Made by a program: the position numbers and the translations under genes
Notes under the pieces: model-generated
The model's database searches: none
Seen by the model: only the letters and a program-made list of their open reading frames with translations
Told to the model about the DNA's origin: nothing
Shown: piece after piece, positions 1-11,899 of the stretch
Numbering within the stretch: position 1 is the first letter of the stretch
Layout: each line of letters begins with the position of its first letter
From: Anagrus nilaparvatae
Taxonomy: Eukaryota; Arthropoda; Insecta; Hymenoptera; Mymaridae
Length of the DNA: 64,000 nt
Reading direction: 5' to 3'
Assembly (NCBI GenBank): GCA_022575985.1
Contig: JAKSXM010000238.1
Span: forward strand, 14,712,001 to 14,776,000

Positions 1-309
1 AAACACGTTGTATAATTAAAAAATTAAATTTATTTTTATGTGATTTTTTAAAACGAAAATAAGATAAAAAAATTTTAAACTTGTTTGTTCATCGTAAAAA
101 GCATAAAACTACTATTTCTTGATTTATAGATATTTGCTTTAACTGTTAATGGGCAATTAATAATTTTTATTTTTTCAGTTTTTTAGCTAATACAACAATC
201 ATTAACACAAAATTAAAATGCCAAATGACTGCGTATTTAAAATTAATTTTAACTTTAACCGAGATATTAGTTATATGATGAGCCTCTTAAAATTCAAAAA
301 AGAATCATG

Positions 310-716
310 TCAAAGCGGATGATGCTAATTTAAAAGTAAAGAAAGGCCTTGTTTTTCCAAAGAGAAGAAGAGCTTTAGAAAAAATTAGCCAAACATTCAA
401 GTTGATAATTTTTATTTTGCAAGTAGTTGAGGTAAAAAAAAACTTGCATTTCTTTTAATCAATCTGAATTGCACAAAGGCTATTTACTTCTCTTTGACTT
501 TTTTTTAAGAACATGCACGCACTTTGGCTTACAAAGTTAGCCTTTGAAGAAAAAAGTTTACCCTTTGCACAAAGAGAGCTCTGAAAAAGGGCTTCTCAAT
601 GACTTACGATATAGTCATTGCTTTCTAGTTTTCTTTGAATTTTTACTTTGAGGGGTACGCGAAAAAAAGGATCAAAGGCAAAGTAAAATTTGTGCGTTTT
701 TATGAACTCGCTTTGA
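310..716. promoter_or_regulatory. Cluster of TCF/LEF-like CTTTGA sites
   Basis: Seven copies of CTTTGA or its reverse complement TCAAAG lie in about 400 bp, starting near 310, 492, 542, 633, 646, 672 and 711. Those at 672 and 711 extend to ATCAAAG and CTTTGATCAAA, the core bound by TCF/LEF (Pangolin) HMG domains. Many further CAAAG/CTTTG pieces lie between them. The cluster sits in the presumed first intron of a Wnt-receptor gene. Function is inferred only; no helper site was seen. Confidence 0.35.
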
Positions 717-1017
717 TCAAAAAGAAATGCATACTTTGTTTACTCGAAATTTTTCAAACAATTTTTTGACCCAAATAATAATTTAAAACAATTTTTTTAA
801 AATCAAAATCACACAAAATCAGGTATACGCCACATCCCTTTTTTTTATTTGTGGTTTAACCATCAACATTATAAATCACAGGTAAGTAAAAATCTGAGTT
901 TATAAAATTTTTATATACTTAAAATTGGTGTAAAACAAGAGAAAAAAATTCACACATGCTGTATTTCATTTTTTAAAGACGGAAGCAGTTTATTTGTCAT
1001 TCTCTTTATTTTATTTA

Positions 1018-1070
1018 AGAGATAGAAAGAGAAAGAGAAGGAGAAAAAGAAAAAGAAAAAGAAAAAGAGG
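1018..1070. repeat. Purine (GA/GAAAAA) low-complexity tract
   Basis: An almost pure purine stretch made of GAGA and GAAAAA units, about 53 bp, interrupted only by the T of GATAG near its start. It is a simple repeat without coding potential. Confidence 0.8.
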
Positions 1071-4020
1071 TGTCAGTTAAAAAAAGCATGGCAAATTTCA
1101 CAAGTACGAGGCGTGAAACGACCGAAAAAAATTATATTCGCAGACTCCCTAAAAAAACGTGTCCCTCCTTGTCAAAATAAACCACTGAATCTTTATTTTA
1201 TTTATGCATATTGTTTACTTATTACGTTGGTTCGATGTGTGCGTGTTTACAATAATAGCCTGTAAGTAATACATTTGCCCAAAGAAATCTAATACTCTTT
1301 TTGAAAAGAGGACATCACGTGGCCAAAGTTCCAAGGTGTATTATTTGGACCCCAAGGACCCGGGATTTATATTTCGTCATAACTTGAGATTCTGCTTTCT
1401 ATTGGATTTTATTCGTACGAACGCTTAATAACAATAGGAATACGATTTAAACAATTTTTTTCTTCCTTTTATTCGTTTCTTTCAATTCAAAATTTCTTCT
1501 CCCTTTTTTTACGCGCTCGATTCACTTCTCATTATTATTTTGTTCTTTTGAAATTTTTTTCTTTTTCAAAATTCGTGTCAATGGAAATTGGGGGAGTTAA
1601 AAAAATATAGAAATATATATGTCGTAAAAATATTTTTATAGAATCAGGTGTTTTTTTTATATTGCAACTAAATTTTTAAATTCAGTCAATAAAATTTTAT
1701 TAAACTACACAAATAGAAGTTTAAATTTACAAAAATGAATGAAATGAAAGCTGAATTGGGTGATATTGAAACCACTTTTTCTCACGAATTATATTCAAAG
1801 TACAATAATGTTCTACTTTTTTGGTCCTTCGAGTCTATCTAAAAAAATTAATTAAACAAAATATATAAATAAAAATTTTATTTGCTTTTTTAACCTGATT
1901 AAGTGATTAGCAAACCAAACCTTACTTTTGGGCTTTTCTTTGAAAAATCGAAATACAAACAAAGGTCCTTTTATCTGAATTCATATTTTTTAGACATTCA
2001 CATAAATCTATAATAAATAGCAAGTTCGAAAAAAACATTTTTTTAACATTTTTGGCCCCATGCTGAGCGCCAACATAGTTTAAAAGAGAAAACATTAGTT
2101 GCCCTGCATTTTTTTACAAATTAATTGAAAAATTCAATGCATTCATAATGTAGCCCCAAAGCTTCTTCATTAAAAATAGTTTTCATATAATAAAAGATTT
2201 TATTCTTTCACTATAAGCAAAACAAATAAATTTAAGACTATTAATTTATGCAAAAGCACGTATCTTTTTATTTGAACCAACAACAACTCCACCCATAATG
2301 GACCCCTCAAACCAAGCAGATGTAACATCCCTGATTGAGCTGTCTGTAACATATGGACTAATGTTCGCTCGTTTTTAGCACGTTATTTTATAACATTTAA
2401 AATATAAGAAAATAAATAGATTTTTAGATATTATAGTGACAAGATGACAAAATGGATTTCTTAAAAAATGTGTCATTGATTTGAAAAGGGATGAACATAA
2501 AAAGTATGACAAATATTTTAAGGTGAACAATATGATTCTATACAAATGCTAATTTTTTAAAAAAAAGGATGAATTGTACAAAATATGATACAATTCGTTA
2601 ACAGCATTTTAATTTTTTAATTGTTTTCTTTATTATTAATTATTTTTTAATATATTTTTCAAATCTGAATTAACAAATAGGAAATCAAAGATATTTTTAA
2701 TTACTTATCGAGGGTCTTAATTCATTTAGATTAGGACAGAATTTAAATCTTGAACAGAAAATAGTGGAAAACAGGTTAATGGAGGGACTGATTTAATTAT
2801 TAAAAAGGCTTGGCAATTTCCTTGTCGATTTCCCTATTCCTGTACTTTATAAAGCAAGTAAATTTAAGAAACAAAATAAAATGCAGAGCCCATAAAAACA
2901 GATTTTATTTTTTTCAAAAGTTCTTCCTTATAAGGTAAACACATGACTGAAATTGTTTGAAAATAAAAATTGAATGACGACACCTAACTGATCTTATAAA
3001 ACCTGACAATAAAAATATTTATTGACCTTATGTGTATGCAATTTTTTTTAATCTTTTGAAGAAAAAAAATATTTATTTATCGTGTTTAAATTTTTAGTCC
3101 TGCTGTGAGCTGCGAAGTCAAAAGATGCAAAATATTTTGGACCTCGGAAGACCTTGAAAAATAAATATAAACTATGTAAATCTATAAAAGATTTTGGTTA
3201 TTTAGAAGGAAGGGTACGTAAAAGCAGCAGGATATTCTCGCTATCCTCAACAAAAAAACAGGTGAATATAAGACAAAGAAGAGTAAGGATTTGCCATCTG
3301 TTATTTGATTAAGCTTATGCTCCTTTTTTTTGACAAATAACATTTTGTACGCGATTTTTCGATGATTATTTGAAGATAAATTAATAATAATAAATTTTAC
3401 ATCGAAAAATTTTTTAAAGGACAACTGGTCTAGACAACTTATTATTTTTTTTCTTATAAGTGTGTGACAGATTTTTATGAATAATTTATAAGTTTACTAA
3501 GATTTTTTATTATTTACAATCGTTTAAAATGTCTTAATATTATTATTCATTTTTTTTAATTTTATGGACCACCCTTACGAAATTCTACAAATGAGCTTCC
3601 AAATTATTTCATGATAGAACTTTCTGAATTTTTGAGAAAATAAAAATTCGATTGCATAAAATAGGGGGAAACAAGACACGCAAAGAGTTATTTTTCACAA
3701 TGTACAAGAAAGTAAATAAATATATTCTCTCTTCGATGTGTCGTTAAGATCCTGTCACTGGCCAAACAGATCTTTACACCACAAGCAAAAGAAGAAGAGA
3801 GAAGAAGGAGAGTGAAAAAGAAAAAGGACGGTCTATTAAGAGATATTTTATCCTGATAAAAATTAACATACGTAAGACTATTTTTTATTAAGTAATCGAT
3901 CAAACTACGTGAATGATTTTCGAATTTTTTATTATTTCTCTTAAAATTCAAAAAATTATGTTAACAAGGAAGGTTACATTAATAAAAGCTAATCGTAAAT
4001 TGGTATACAACGAGACAAAA

Positions 4021-4041
4021 ACGGTATTACGTTAATACCGT
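4021..4041. repeat. Short hairpin palindrome
   Basis: The nine-base arm ACGGTATTA and its exact reverse complement TAATACCGT are separated by three bases. It is isolated in A+T-rich DNA with no gene beside it; no function is implied. Confidence 0.6.
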
Positions 4042-7000
4042 CTTTTATGAATTTCATGAGAATTTCCTTGTACGTGTTTTTTTATTAATCTTTTTAATCA
4101 GCTCAAATTTAAAAATTTCAAAATGATCCTGAAATCGAAAAAGTTGCATGCGCATTTTAGAACGTCGTTATTTACTCATTTTTTTACAAGCCTCGTTACG
4201 GGAATAAGTATAAAATACTTTCATAAAACAAGGTGTAAAAGAAGGTGTGAAAAACAAGGAGAAGAGAAATCTGAAACTTATGCTTCTTTGCGCGCGCAAA
4301 GCGAAAGAAGAGGAGCGAAGAAAGACCCATATACTCTTAAATCTTCTTATCATTATAGCTATTTTTTTAATTAACAGCCGTTTAAAAATTATTTAAACAA
4401 GGGTAAGTGTTAAATGAAAATTAATTGTCATTTAAAAAATTTATCTTCAGCTAGTTTTCGTTAATTTATAAAAACTCAGTAAAAGGAGAATCCGGCTCGA
4501 AGGACCAACTTTTGTGAAATTTGATCAATCGACATGGACTGACTCGTATAGCGAGATAATTTTTTTCCATTATTAATCTTTTATCCTATGTATAGTAAGA
4601 AAAATAAAAGATCGAATGATAATTAATAAGACGTCAGAATATGTCAGAGATTCTGATCGATTGCTGCAAAATTTAAATTTAAAAAACAATACATCACTTG
4701 TAATAATTGAATAAACTGAATAAAGTAAAAAATCCGTTGATTTTTTTCTCCGAGACATTGCCAAAATAAAATTTTTGTACCTTAAATTTATGTATACAGA
4801 AAATAAAAATTTGTTCTTCTTTTTTTTTATTAGATGATATTTACGAGACTGAAATACGAGATTCTATAAAAGATTTTATTTTATTTTTTAAACACGAAAG
4901 TTTCTGTCAAAAAAAAAGGTTTAAAATAAATTTTTTATGTTTTTACTATATTTCACTGACACTATAATATTATACCTGATTTTTGATGCAGATATCTTTG
5001 CATACAGTTTTTTATTTATTAAAGAGAAATCAAAACGTCAGATTATTAAAAAAAATAAAAATAAATATACAAATTTTAAGTATAATTAATTATATCCTTG
5101 TTATGTTATAAAAAAGGTATTTTTTGTCATTTTTAACGACGTCGTAAAAAGATTTTTTTAGATATGCTTGTAGAAATTTTTTCTGCAAATATTAATTATT
5201 AAAAATGTTTATGTATAAATATGTCACACTCTTGTATTAATTATTAAAATAAAATTCTTTTTTTTTATTTACATACCCATTATGTAAAAAAAATACTTTT
5301 ATTTAAATTGCATTTAACCATTTTAAAACTTTTTTTCTCTGTGTTTAATGCATTCGTCATTTTTTCTTTCCTTTTCTCTTTTTACAATTTACACAGTTTT
5401 TTATAAATTCACAAAGAAATGACAATATAAACATTAAAAAAAAAAAATTTTACTTTAACTCAAAAAGGTATATTGTTGTAAAGGTATAAAATATTCTATT
5501 TTCGTTTAACACACACAATGTGAATTTTAAAAAATATTGCTATATTTCTCATCTTTTTCACCTGTCAAATGAATATAAAGACCAGGTGAAGAAAAAAAAT
5601 TTCTATAATAAAAAAAGGACAACAACCTGATTTCGATTTTCTAGCTAGAAAATTTTTATTCTTTACAACTCGGGACATGGGTAAATAAAGTTAGAGGATT
5701 ATAATATTTATACAACCTGAAGAAATTTAATCCTATTCTTCGTCAAAAAGAAAAAAAAACTTTTTAGACCTGGAAGAATAGTTTTATTTTTTTAATACAA
5801 TTTTAGATTGAATAAAAAATTTTTTATAAAGCTATATCATTCTTTATTTACCAAAAAAGGATTTACAGTTTAATTATTTCAAAATAAATATAATGAAAAA
5901 GTCAGAAGAAAATCTTATTATTTAATGGAAACATGCGTTATACATTTTAAAAATATTTAATCGATAATTTTATTCAATATCTCAACGATTCACGAAAACT
6001 TAGAAAAATTAATAAAACAAGGGGCTGAGAACGGTATTCGGTAACCGTGATTCGGTTTTTTGAACCATGTTACCGTCATCCCGTGCACGACCCCTTGATA
6101 AGAAATGATTCTAAAAATTTCTGATCCACAAAGATTTGACAATTGTATTGAAAATTACAAAAAAAAGAAAAGTGCGTATAAAAATTAATTAATTCAGTAA
6201 AAAAGGTAAGTAATTATTTTTATAAATAAGGAAATTTGAATCCTGTTTTTAAAATGCGCATGCAAAGGTAGTATATAATTTTTTTTAATCAGCATGTAAG
6301 TCTTACTAAGAATTTTTCTTCAGGTGTACATTATAACTATCCCTTTTGTAAACGTAAACGACTACAGTCAACAATATAAACGTGAGTAAATGCTTTTAAA
6401 CAGGCTTTAGCGGATTCGCACTTAATATAGGATCAAATTTACCTTATGATTAAAATTTTTGTCAATTCAATAAAACTGAATAAGACCGGAAGATATAAAA
6501 TATAATGTCAACCGGATATATTATGTACCTCTTGTTTACCATTGACCTCTTGACTATAGAAAATTTATTTTTTGATCGATCAATTGTACTATATTTCTTT
6601 TTTAAACAGAATTGAAAATATTCTATACCCAATTTCAGGATACCTTTGCCTCGACGCCTCCTGAGCTTTTTTCTGTATTTATACAAGGAAACCCATACCC
6701 GCTAAAAAAAAGTATCAGCTTCCACACGAAAGAAGGAGAAATAAGAATTAACGTGACCCAATATGTTTAAGTATGTATAAGGTAACCTAAGAGAATTGTT
6801 TTTTTGTTTTTTTGGCCATTACATGTATAGGTCGTCGAAATGTTTTTTTTTTTTCTTGTTTCTTTCTTTTTATAAATAAAAAGAAAAAAAGCACAACTCT
6901 AACTATGGCCACACAAACTCGGGATACAAGAATTCAAATGTAAATAAGAGTGGGAGTAAGAAAAAATTAAAAAAGAAGAAGAATATCGTTTGGGCCGATC

Positions 7001-7639
7001 TCGCTCATAGTTCTCAAAGGTAAAATTAAATATTTAATTATTCCATGCATACTTAAATAAGGTAACTACATACTTATTAATGATTTCGGCCATTTCGGTT
7101 GATCAATTAAAGAAAAACAAATAAAACTAGAACGACCTCGTCATAATCATCATCTCATCCTGTTTCGTTTAACAAGGACCTCGTTATTATAATAATAAAG
7201 AGAAGAGAGAAACTCCCTTTCCAATAAACACGTATAAGTATGTGTGTAAAGTTTGTAAACGAACCTAAAGAGAGAAGCGAGAAAAAAAATAAAATAATAA
7301 ATGTTTTTTTAAGGTATAGAGAGGCAGAGAGAAGGTAAGGTAAGGTATAACTACAACTTTTTTTTTTGATAATTCTTTTTGAGTAATCGTTGTCCAGAAA
7401 ACGATATTTTTTTTTTAAATATGTTTGTTTACTTCTTAACTATAAAGAGCCAAAGATTTATATTTCTTTTTTTAGGTTCGTGTGAAAGGTAATTTTTTTT
7501 ATGCAAAGGGTTACGTGTGATATATTAGGTGTCGTTGCGAAAAAAGATATAAAACTGCATACACTGTGATTTATCGTGGAGAATTTTTATTTACTTTAAT
7601 TAGTCGATGTTAATAAAAATAAAAATTAACGGTAAAAAG

Positions 7640-7860
7640 CTCCAACTTGATCGGCATCAACTCGGTGCCCCGAGAAATCGAAATCCCCGTGTAAATTCAA
7701 AGTTAACATATTTATTCGCATTTATCTCGTGAAATGTAAATCGACAAGACGCGTGAAACGTGCCGTAACGCAAACAACTAAGCTCCCCTTTATTTCGTTC
7801 GTTGTTCCTTTTGACCGACCTCAACAACGAAACGCACGATTCACGCCTTAAGGAGATTCA
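7640..7860. promoter_or_regulatory. G+C-richer patch inside the intron (candidate enhancer)
   Basis: This stretch has clearly more G+C and less homopolymer than the surrounding intron, with several CG dinucleotides (around 7650-7690 and 7745-7850). It has no sustained open frame. In a long intron of a developmental gene such a patch is a reasonable enhancer candidate, but composition is the only evidence. Confidence 0.2.
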
Positions 7861-9837
7861 AATTTTACCCTTTTTTTTTTCTATGTGCCACGTGTTTCAA
7901 TAAACTACATTGAATTTACATAAAAAAAATTACTCAGCTTTTGTTTTATTTTAATACTATTCTCACAGACTGCTACTGAATCAATTGCATATAGGTAGGA
8001 GGAGGAAACCAGTAATTACTCGAGTGTGAAAAAGTAAATAATTGAAAACCTAGGGTTGTTAGTCAAATCAAGCGGTTCCAAATGATTATATTATGTACAT
8101 TAAATCTGATGCAGTTAATCATTTTGTTGATGCATTTTAGTTTGTCTCAGAACTTATCCGTTTCGAAGCATTTCTGGTGAAAAAGAAACGAAAAGTTAAA
8201 CGTGCTTGCCATGAAATTTTAATACCGAAAACTTTTTTATGAAAATTTTCTTTTAAGGTTTGTATTTATCGATTGTGTCACTAGAATAGATATTCTTTTG
8301 AAAAACATTACATGACTTTTGTTACTAAAAAAGAAAAAAAAAGCAGACGTAGAAATAAAAAAAAAAATAATTACGAGCAGAGCAGAAAAAAAACCTCCCA
8401 CACAATAAGGCGAATGTAAATGTCCAGAAATGATTTTTAAACGATCCTGACTGCTGTATGTGATACATATTTTAAAAGAAAAGCGTAGGCGGGCTGGTTA
8501 CATCTATTTCCTTTATGTTCATTCCCTTTTTTTAAAAAAAAAGCTCGTGGTTTCATAAAACTTTCTGCAATGATATAAATAAAGCAAGAAATAGGCGAGA
8601 CGCTACTCTTACCTTTTATATCAGATTCAAAACAACTAAGTCTGCAGATGTACGTAAACTTTCCAGAGACTGAACATCAATAGGTGAATCGAAGAAAAAT
8701 TTAATATAAAGAAATATCAGCTGGTCAATGGGGTTACCTTTAGTTTTATTAATTATAGTTACGGTTTAATTAAAACATGCTACTGGACGAGACGGTTTTA
8801 TTTATTTATTTTTTTTTCAAATTTTCTACAAAAGGGAAAGTACCTTTTTACTTGTGTAATTTCAAAAATGAACTCTTTTCTTTTAACATTCTATTAAAGA
8901 AGACAATTTCAAATATTTCTGAATGCACGAGAAATTCCCGCCATTTAATTCAAATTCTTTTTTAGACGGCATTACGCGTACAATAATAGCTCTGCTCGTT
9001 TTAATTTATTTCTCAAACTGAAAATAGATTTTTTATTAATGAATTAAAGTTTAAGTTGACAGTTTATTCATTTCTTTGAATAAAAAAATAAAAAAAAATT
9101 CGTTTTTGTGCTCGTTTATAAACAGCTGTTGCGTTAAAACACTTGCTCATTTTTTTTTTTTATAAATTCAAATATTAAAATTACACGCAAAATTAAACGT
9201 ATAATTTTTAACAGTTTTTTATTGTATTTGAAAATGAATAACAACTGTAAAAAAATTTATTTCTCTTTATTTCAATTTATAAATTCTTATTAAAAAAAAA
9301 GTCGTATCAACTTTTTACATCTCGCACTATGGTAACAAAGTCACGTGCACGATCTGAATTTCCTTTTAGCACTTTAGATAGCATTTTAAAAAAGGATTAA
9401 GAAAATTGACTTTCTTTTTCTCTCTCTTTCTCTCTCTTTCTATGTCAAAGTAATTATTAAATTTACTAGATAAGGTACAAGATTTAATCAACTACACCAC
9501 TTTTGATGCTCGCAACAAATAACTCTTAAATCATCTGTTTAGAGCGTTTTAAAAAATTTTATTGCTGTTCGAGTTACTTAACGTACCAATAAAAATTATC
9601 TGCAAATTTCTTTAAAATATCGAAAACAAACCATCGTAAAAAAAAAGAAATCTTTTGAGAAAATTTTTAGTTCAACATAAGAATAAGAGAATATTTTTTT
9701 TCAAGACCACAAAATACCGCAAATCTCAATAATAAATCCGCAAACGGATATTTTTTTCTTCTCTTTCTATAATCTTTACTCATTCCATGTACTTACGTAC
9801 GCATTCGTAAAAACATAAACAATTTTTTTTTACTTAC

Positions 9838-9952
9838 CCATAAGTTTTCTAACTTCTGCCTGACTAAGAAATAAATTGAAATATCCTAAGGTCGATCTTA
9901 GGCAGCAACCAAATGTCAATAATAAAAATAAAACTTTTATTATTTTATCCAT
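9838..9952 (-). CDS. drl: Derailed/RYK-type Wnt receptor, first coding exon (partial gene)
   Basis: This exon opens at ATG 9952-9950 and encodes 38 codons plus one base before the donor G|GTAAGT at 9837-9832. Residues 1-23 are a typical signal peptide: a short charged start (MDKIIK), a Leu/Phe core and a small-residue cleavage region. Residues 24-38 read GYFNLFLSQAEVRKLM and run into a split Gly codon. This fits the start of the WIF domain in Derailed, Doughnut and RYK proteins, where F-N-[LI]-[FY]-L-x3-E-V-x-[RK]-L-[IML]-G precedes the A-E-L-Y-Y-V strand. The family are single-pass, kinase-like receptors for Wnt5, acting in axon guidance and muscle attachment. The other exons are not in the window. 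Which paralogue it is (Drl, Drl-2 or Doughnut) cannot be decided from this much. Confidence 0.72.
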
Positions 9953-10530
9953 GATTTTAGCGACTTCACAAACTAATTTTATTTTTATTTATAACAATTT
10001 ATTTTTATTTCTTTCCTCTCTTAAGACTCCCTCGCCGTCGGCCGGCATCTCAGCTGCCTACGCGTTCTTCGCATCTCGCGCTTTACAAACTACATCAAGT
10101 ATCTTGTTCCGGAATTTAAAATTTGAATCTTTCTTTCCCACTGCACTTTTATTACACAATAACGATTATATTATCAACTATTCCAAGTGCTTATCCGGCT
10201 ATTTGAACCTTTGAATTTAAATCCGCGAATTTTCAAGATCACGATTAAAAATAAACCTTTTACGCGGAGACACCAAATGTATATGTTACCGCGGCCGCCA
10301 TCGGCGGACTAACCAAGCTTTCGATGGGTTTGAGCTGACGACGTTTCTCTCACCCCATAAGATTAGTACAAGAAAGATGAACGTATGGGATAAAAAGTGA
10401 AAGAGATGCATGTTGCGCGTAACAACTACAGCGCAGAATCAAGTGTTTTATTGCCGAAGTATCGCGAATTTTTACGGAATTATACGAGGATATGTTGACC
10501 AGCCGGTTTTCTGGTCTTATGGCTTTAAAC
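9953..10530 (-). promoter_or_regulatory. 5' UTR/promoter region of the Derailed/RYK gene
   Basis: Upstream of the ATG the DNA becomes markedly G+C-richer, especially 10028-10090 and 10280-10340 (CCGCGGCCGCCATCGGCGG), unlike its neighbourhood. This fits a transcribed leader and promoter. No TATA box stands out. If the leader reaches 10.3 kb, it contains a short upstream open frame of 13 codons on the minus strand, 10301 down to 10260 (MAAAVTYTFGVSA, stop TAA). The transcription start is not identified. Confidence 0.4.
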
Positions 10531-11035
10531 CGCGTGTTAAAAGAGGATAGTATTCTTTAATGTATTTTTCTAACCTTCTCGCACTTTGGCTTGTTATGCA
10601 TGTGCGGATCTCAATCGGAGAACGCGTTCCGTTACTGCGCTATAAGTTTTGTTTTGTTGTCTTTTTCTCGACCTTTTTGAAGGCTCGTTTGCAAGCTTGT
10701 TTAAATGTTACTTTTTTTAAAACTTATTTCTTTATTTCTTTTTTATATTCCCGTTCGTCATTTGATTTTTTCGCTCAAGATTTCACTATACTACTATATC
10801 AGTATACAGAGTTGTAAAAGATTCTAAAAAAATTTCTTATTTTACTTCAATTTGTACCCTTTCTGCTTTTCTGCCACGAGGTACTATAGCAAAAGCAAGG
10901 ACTATCGTATGAAAAATAAACCAGGACATTTTCAGCAAAGTCTACTCAGCATATTGTACAATCCATAAATCAATCCTGAGAAAACCCTTCGGCCTCAAAC
11001 GGAAAATAATATTAATTATGGATATATAATATTAT
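10531..11035. other. Intergenic, nothing recognised
   Basis: A+T-rich sequence with one modest open frame (10560-10817, plus) that is rich in Phe, Leu and Ser and matches no family I know. It ends where the first degenerate satellite monomers begin. Confidence 0.5.
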
Positions 11036-11410
11036 GAGTTTGTTGACCAGATTTCAAGTTAAACAATTTGAAGCCTGACATTTTCAGAAATTCATTTTTC
11101 TAGCGGGAAAATTTTAACAATAAAATAAAAATACCGTGAAAAACTCTTTAAAGGGTTGTTTCAATACATAAAAATAGTTTTACGATAAAAATTTTAGGTC
11201 TGCATTTTTCAAAAAATTCATTTTTCTAGCGGGGAAATTTAACAATAACGCAAACATAGTTTCACCAGAAATGAAACCTTTTTAAGGGGCATTTTTAATG
11301 AATGAAAAGTAGTTTTTCATAGTTTTCATAAAGTCCTGATGACCAGAAATAAAGATAAACATTTTTAGGCTTACATTTTTCAAAAATTCATTTCAAAATT
11401 CAAAAATGCA
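11036..11410. repeat. Diverged 171-bp satellite monomers, left edge
   Basis: Two to three degraded units are recognisable by the words GACCAGA, TTCATTTTTCTAGCGGG and TTTAAGGGG in the same order as the core array at 13.4-16.8 kb. Spacing is irregular because of deletions. These are older copies at the edge of the array. Confidence 0.7.
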
Positions 11411-11815
11411 TTTTACAAATTTTTTTTCGCTAACTCTAGGCAACGGAGATATATAAACCCTATGAAAATCTGTTTTTCAGGTATCAAAGCAACTACTAAA
11501 AAAGGTTTTTACTTGGTAGATATCACTGTGATTTATTATTTCATTTTCCTTCTAGAAATATAAATTTTTTGAAATTTTGCAGTTTTCAATTTTTTTTTTG
11601 CCATCTCTAGGTAATGGAGATAAGAAAAACCTATGAAAATCTGTTATTTAGGCATCAAAGCAACTACTGAAAAAGGTTTTATTCTTGGTAGATATCCGTG
11701 TGCTTTATTATTACATATTCCCGCTAAAAATATGAATTTTTCGAAATTTGCAGTTTACAAATTTTTTTTCACCAAATCTAGGAAACGGAGATAAATAAAA
11801 GCAATGAAAATCCTA
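11411..11815 (-). repeat. Satellite monomers in inverted orientation
   Basis: Units spaced exactly 171 bp (GGAGAT at 11445, 11616 and 11787) look unrelated to the core array when read on the plus strand. Their reverse complement lines up with the core monomer word by word: a TTTCAAAAAATT block, a GGAAAA block, ACCAAGTAAAAACCTTTTT opposite ACCAGAAATAAAAACTTTTT, GTTGCTTTGATA opposite GTTGCTTTAATT, and TTTTCATAGGGTTT opposite TTTTCATAGGTTTC. So this is the same satellite, diverged and flipped. Confidence 0.7.
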
Positions 11816-11899
11816 TCTTCCAGTATCAAAACATGTAATGAAAAAGGTTTTTTTGGTGAAAATCGCTGTGCTGTATTTTTACATTTTCCTGCTAGAAAT

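Larger units (their letters stand above)
1..9837 (-). other. Probable first intron of the Derailed/RYK gene; no exon seen
   Basis: The minus-strand exon at 9838-9952 ends in a good donor (G|GTAAGT) and the receptor must continue toward lower coordinates. I looked on the minus strand for the next expected piece of the WIF domain (an A-E-L-Y-Y-V-like segment) and found none, so the second coding exon is probably before position 1 and this whole stretch is intron. It is A+T-rich with many homopolymer runs. The distinct items in it are the TCF-like cluster at 310-716, a purine tract at 1018-1070, a small hairpin at 4021-4041 and a G+C-richer patch at about 7640-7860. Small open frames here have no family resemblance and runs of low-complexity residues. 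Confidence 0.5.
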
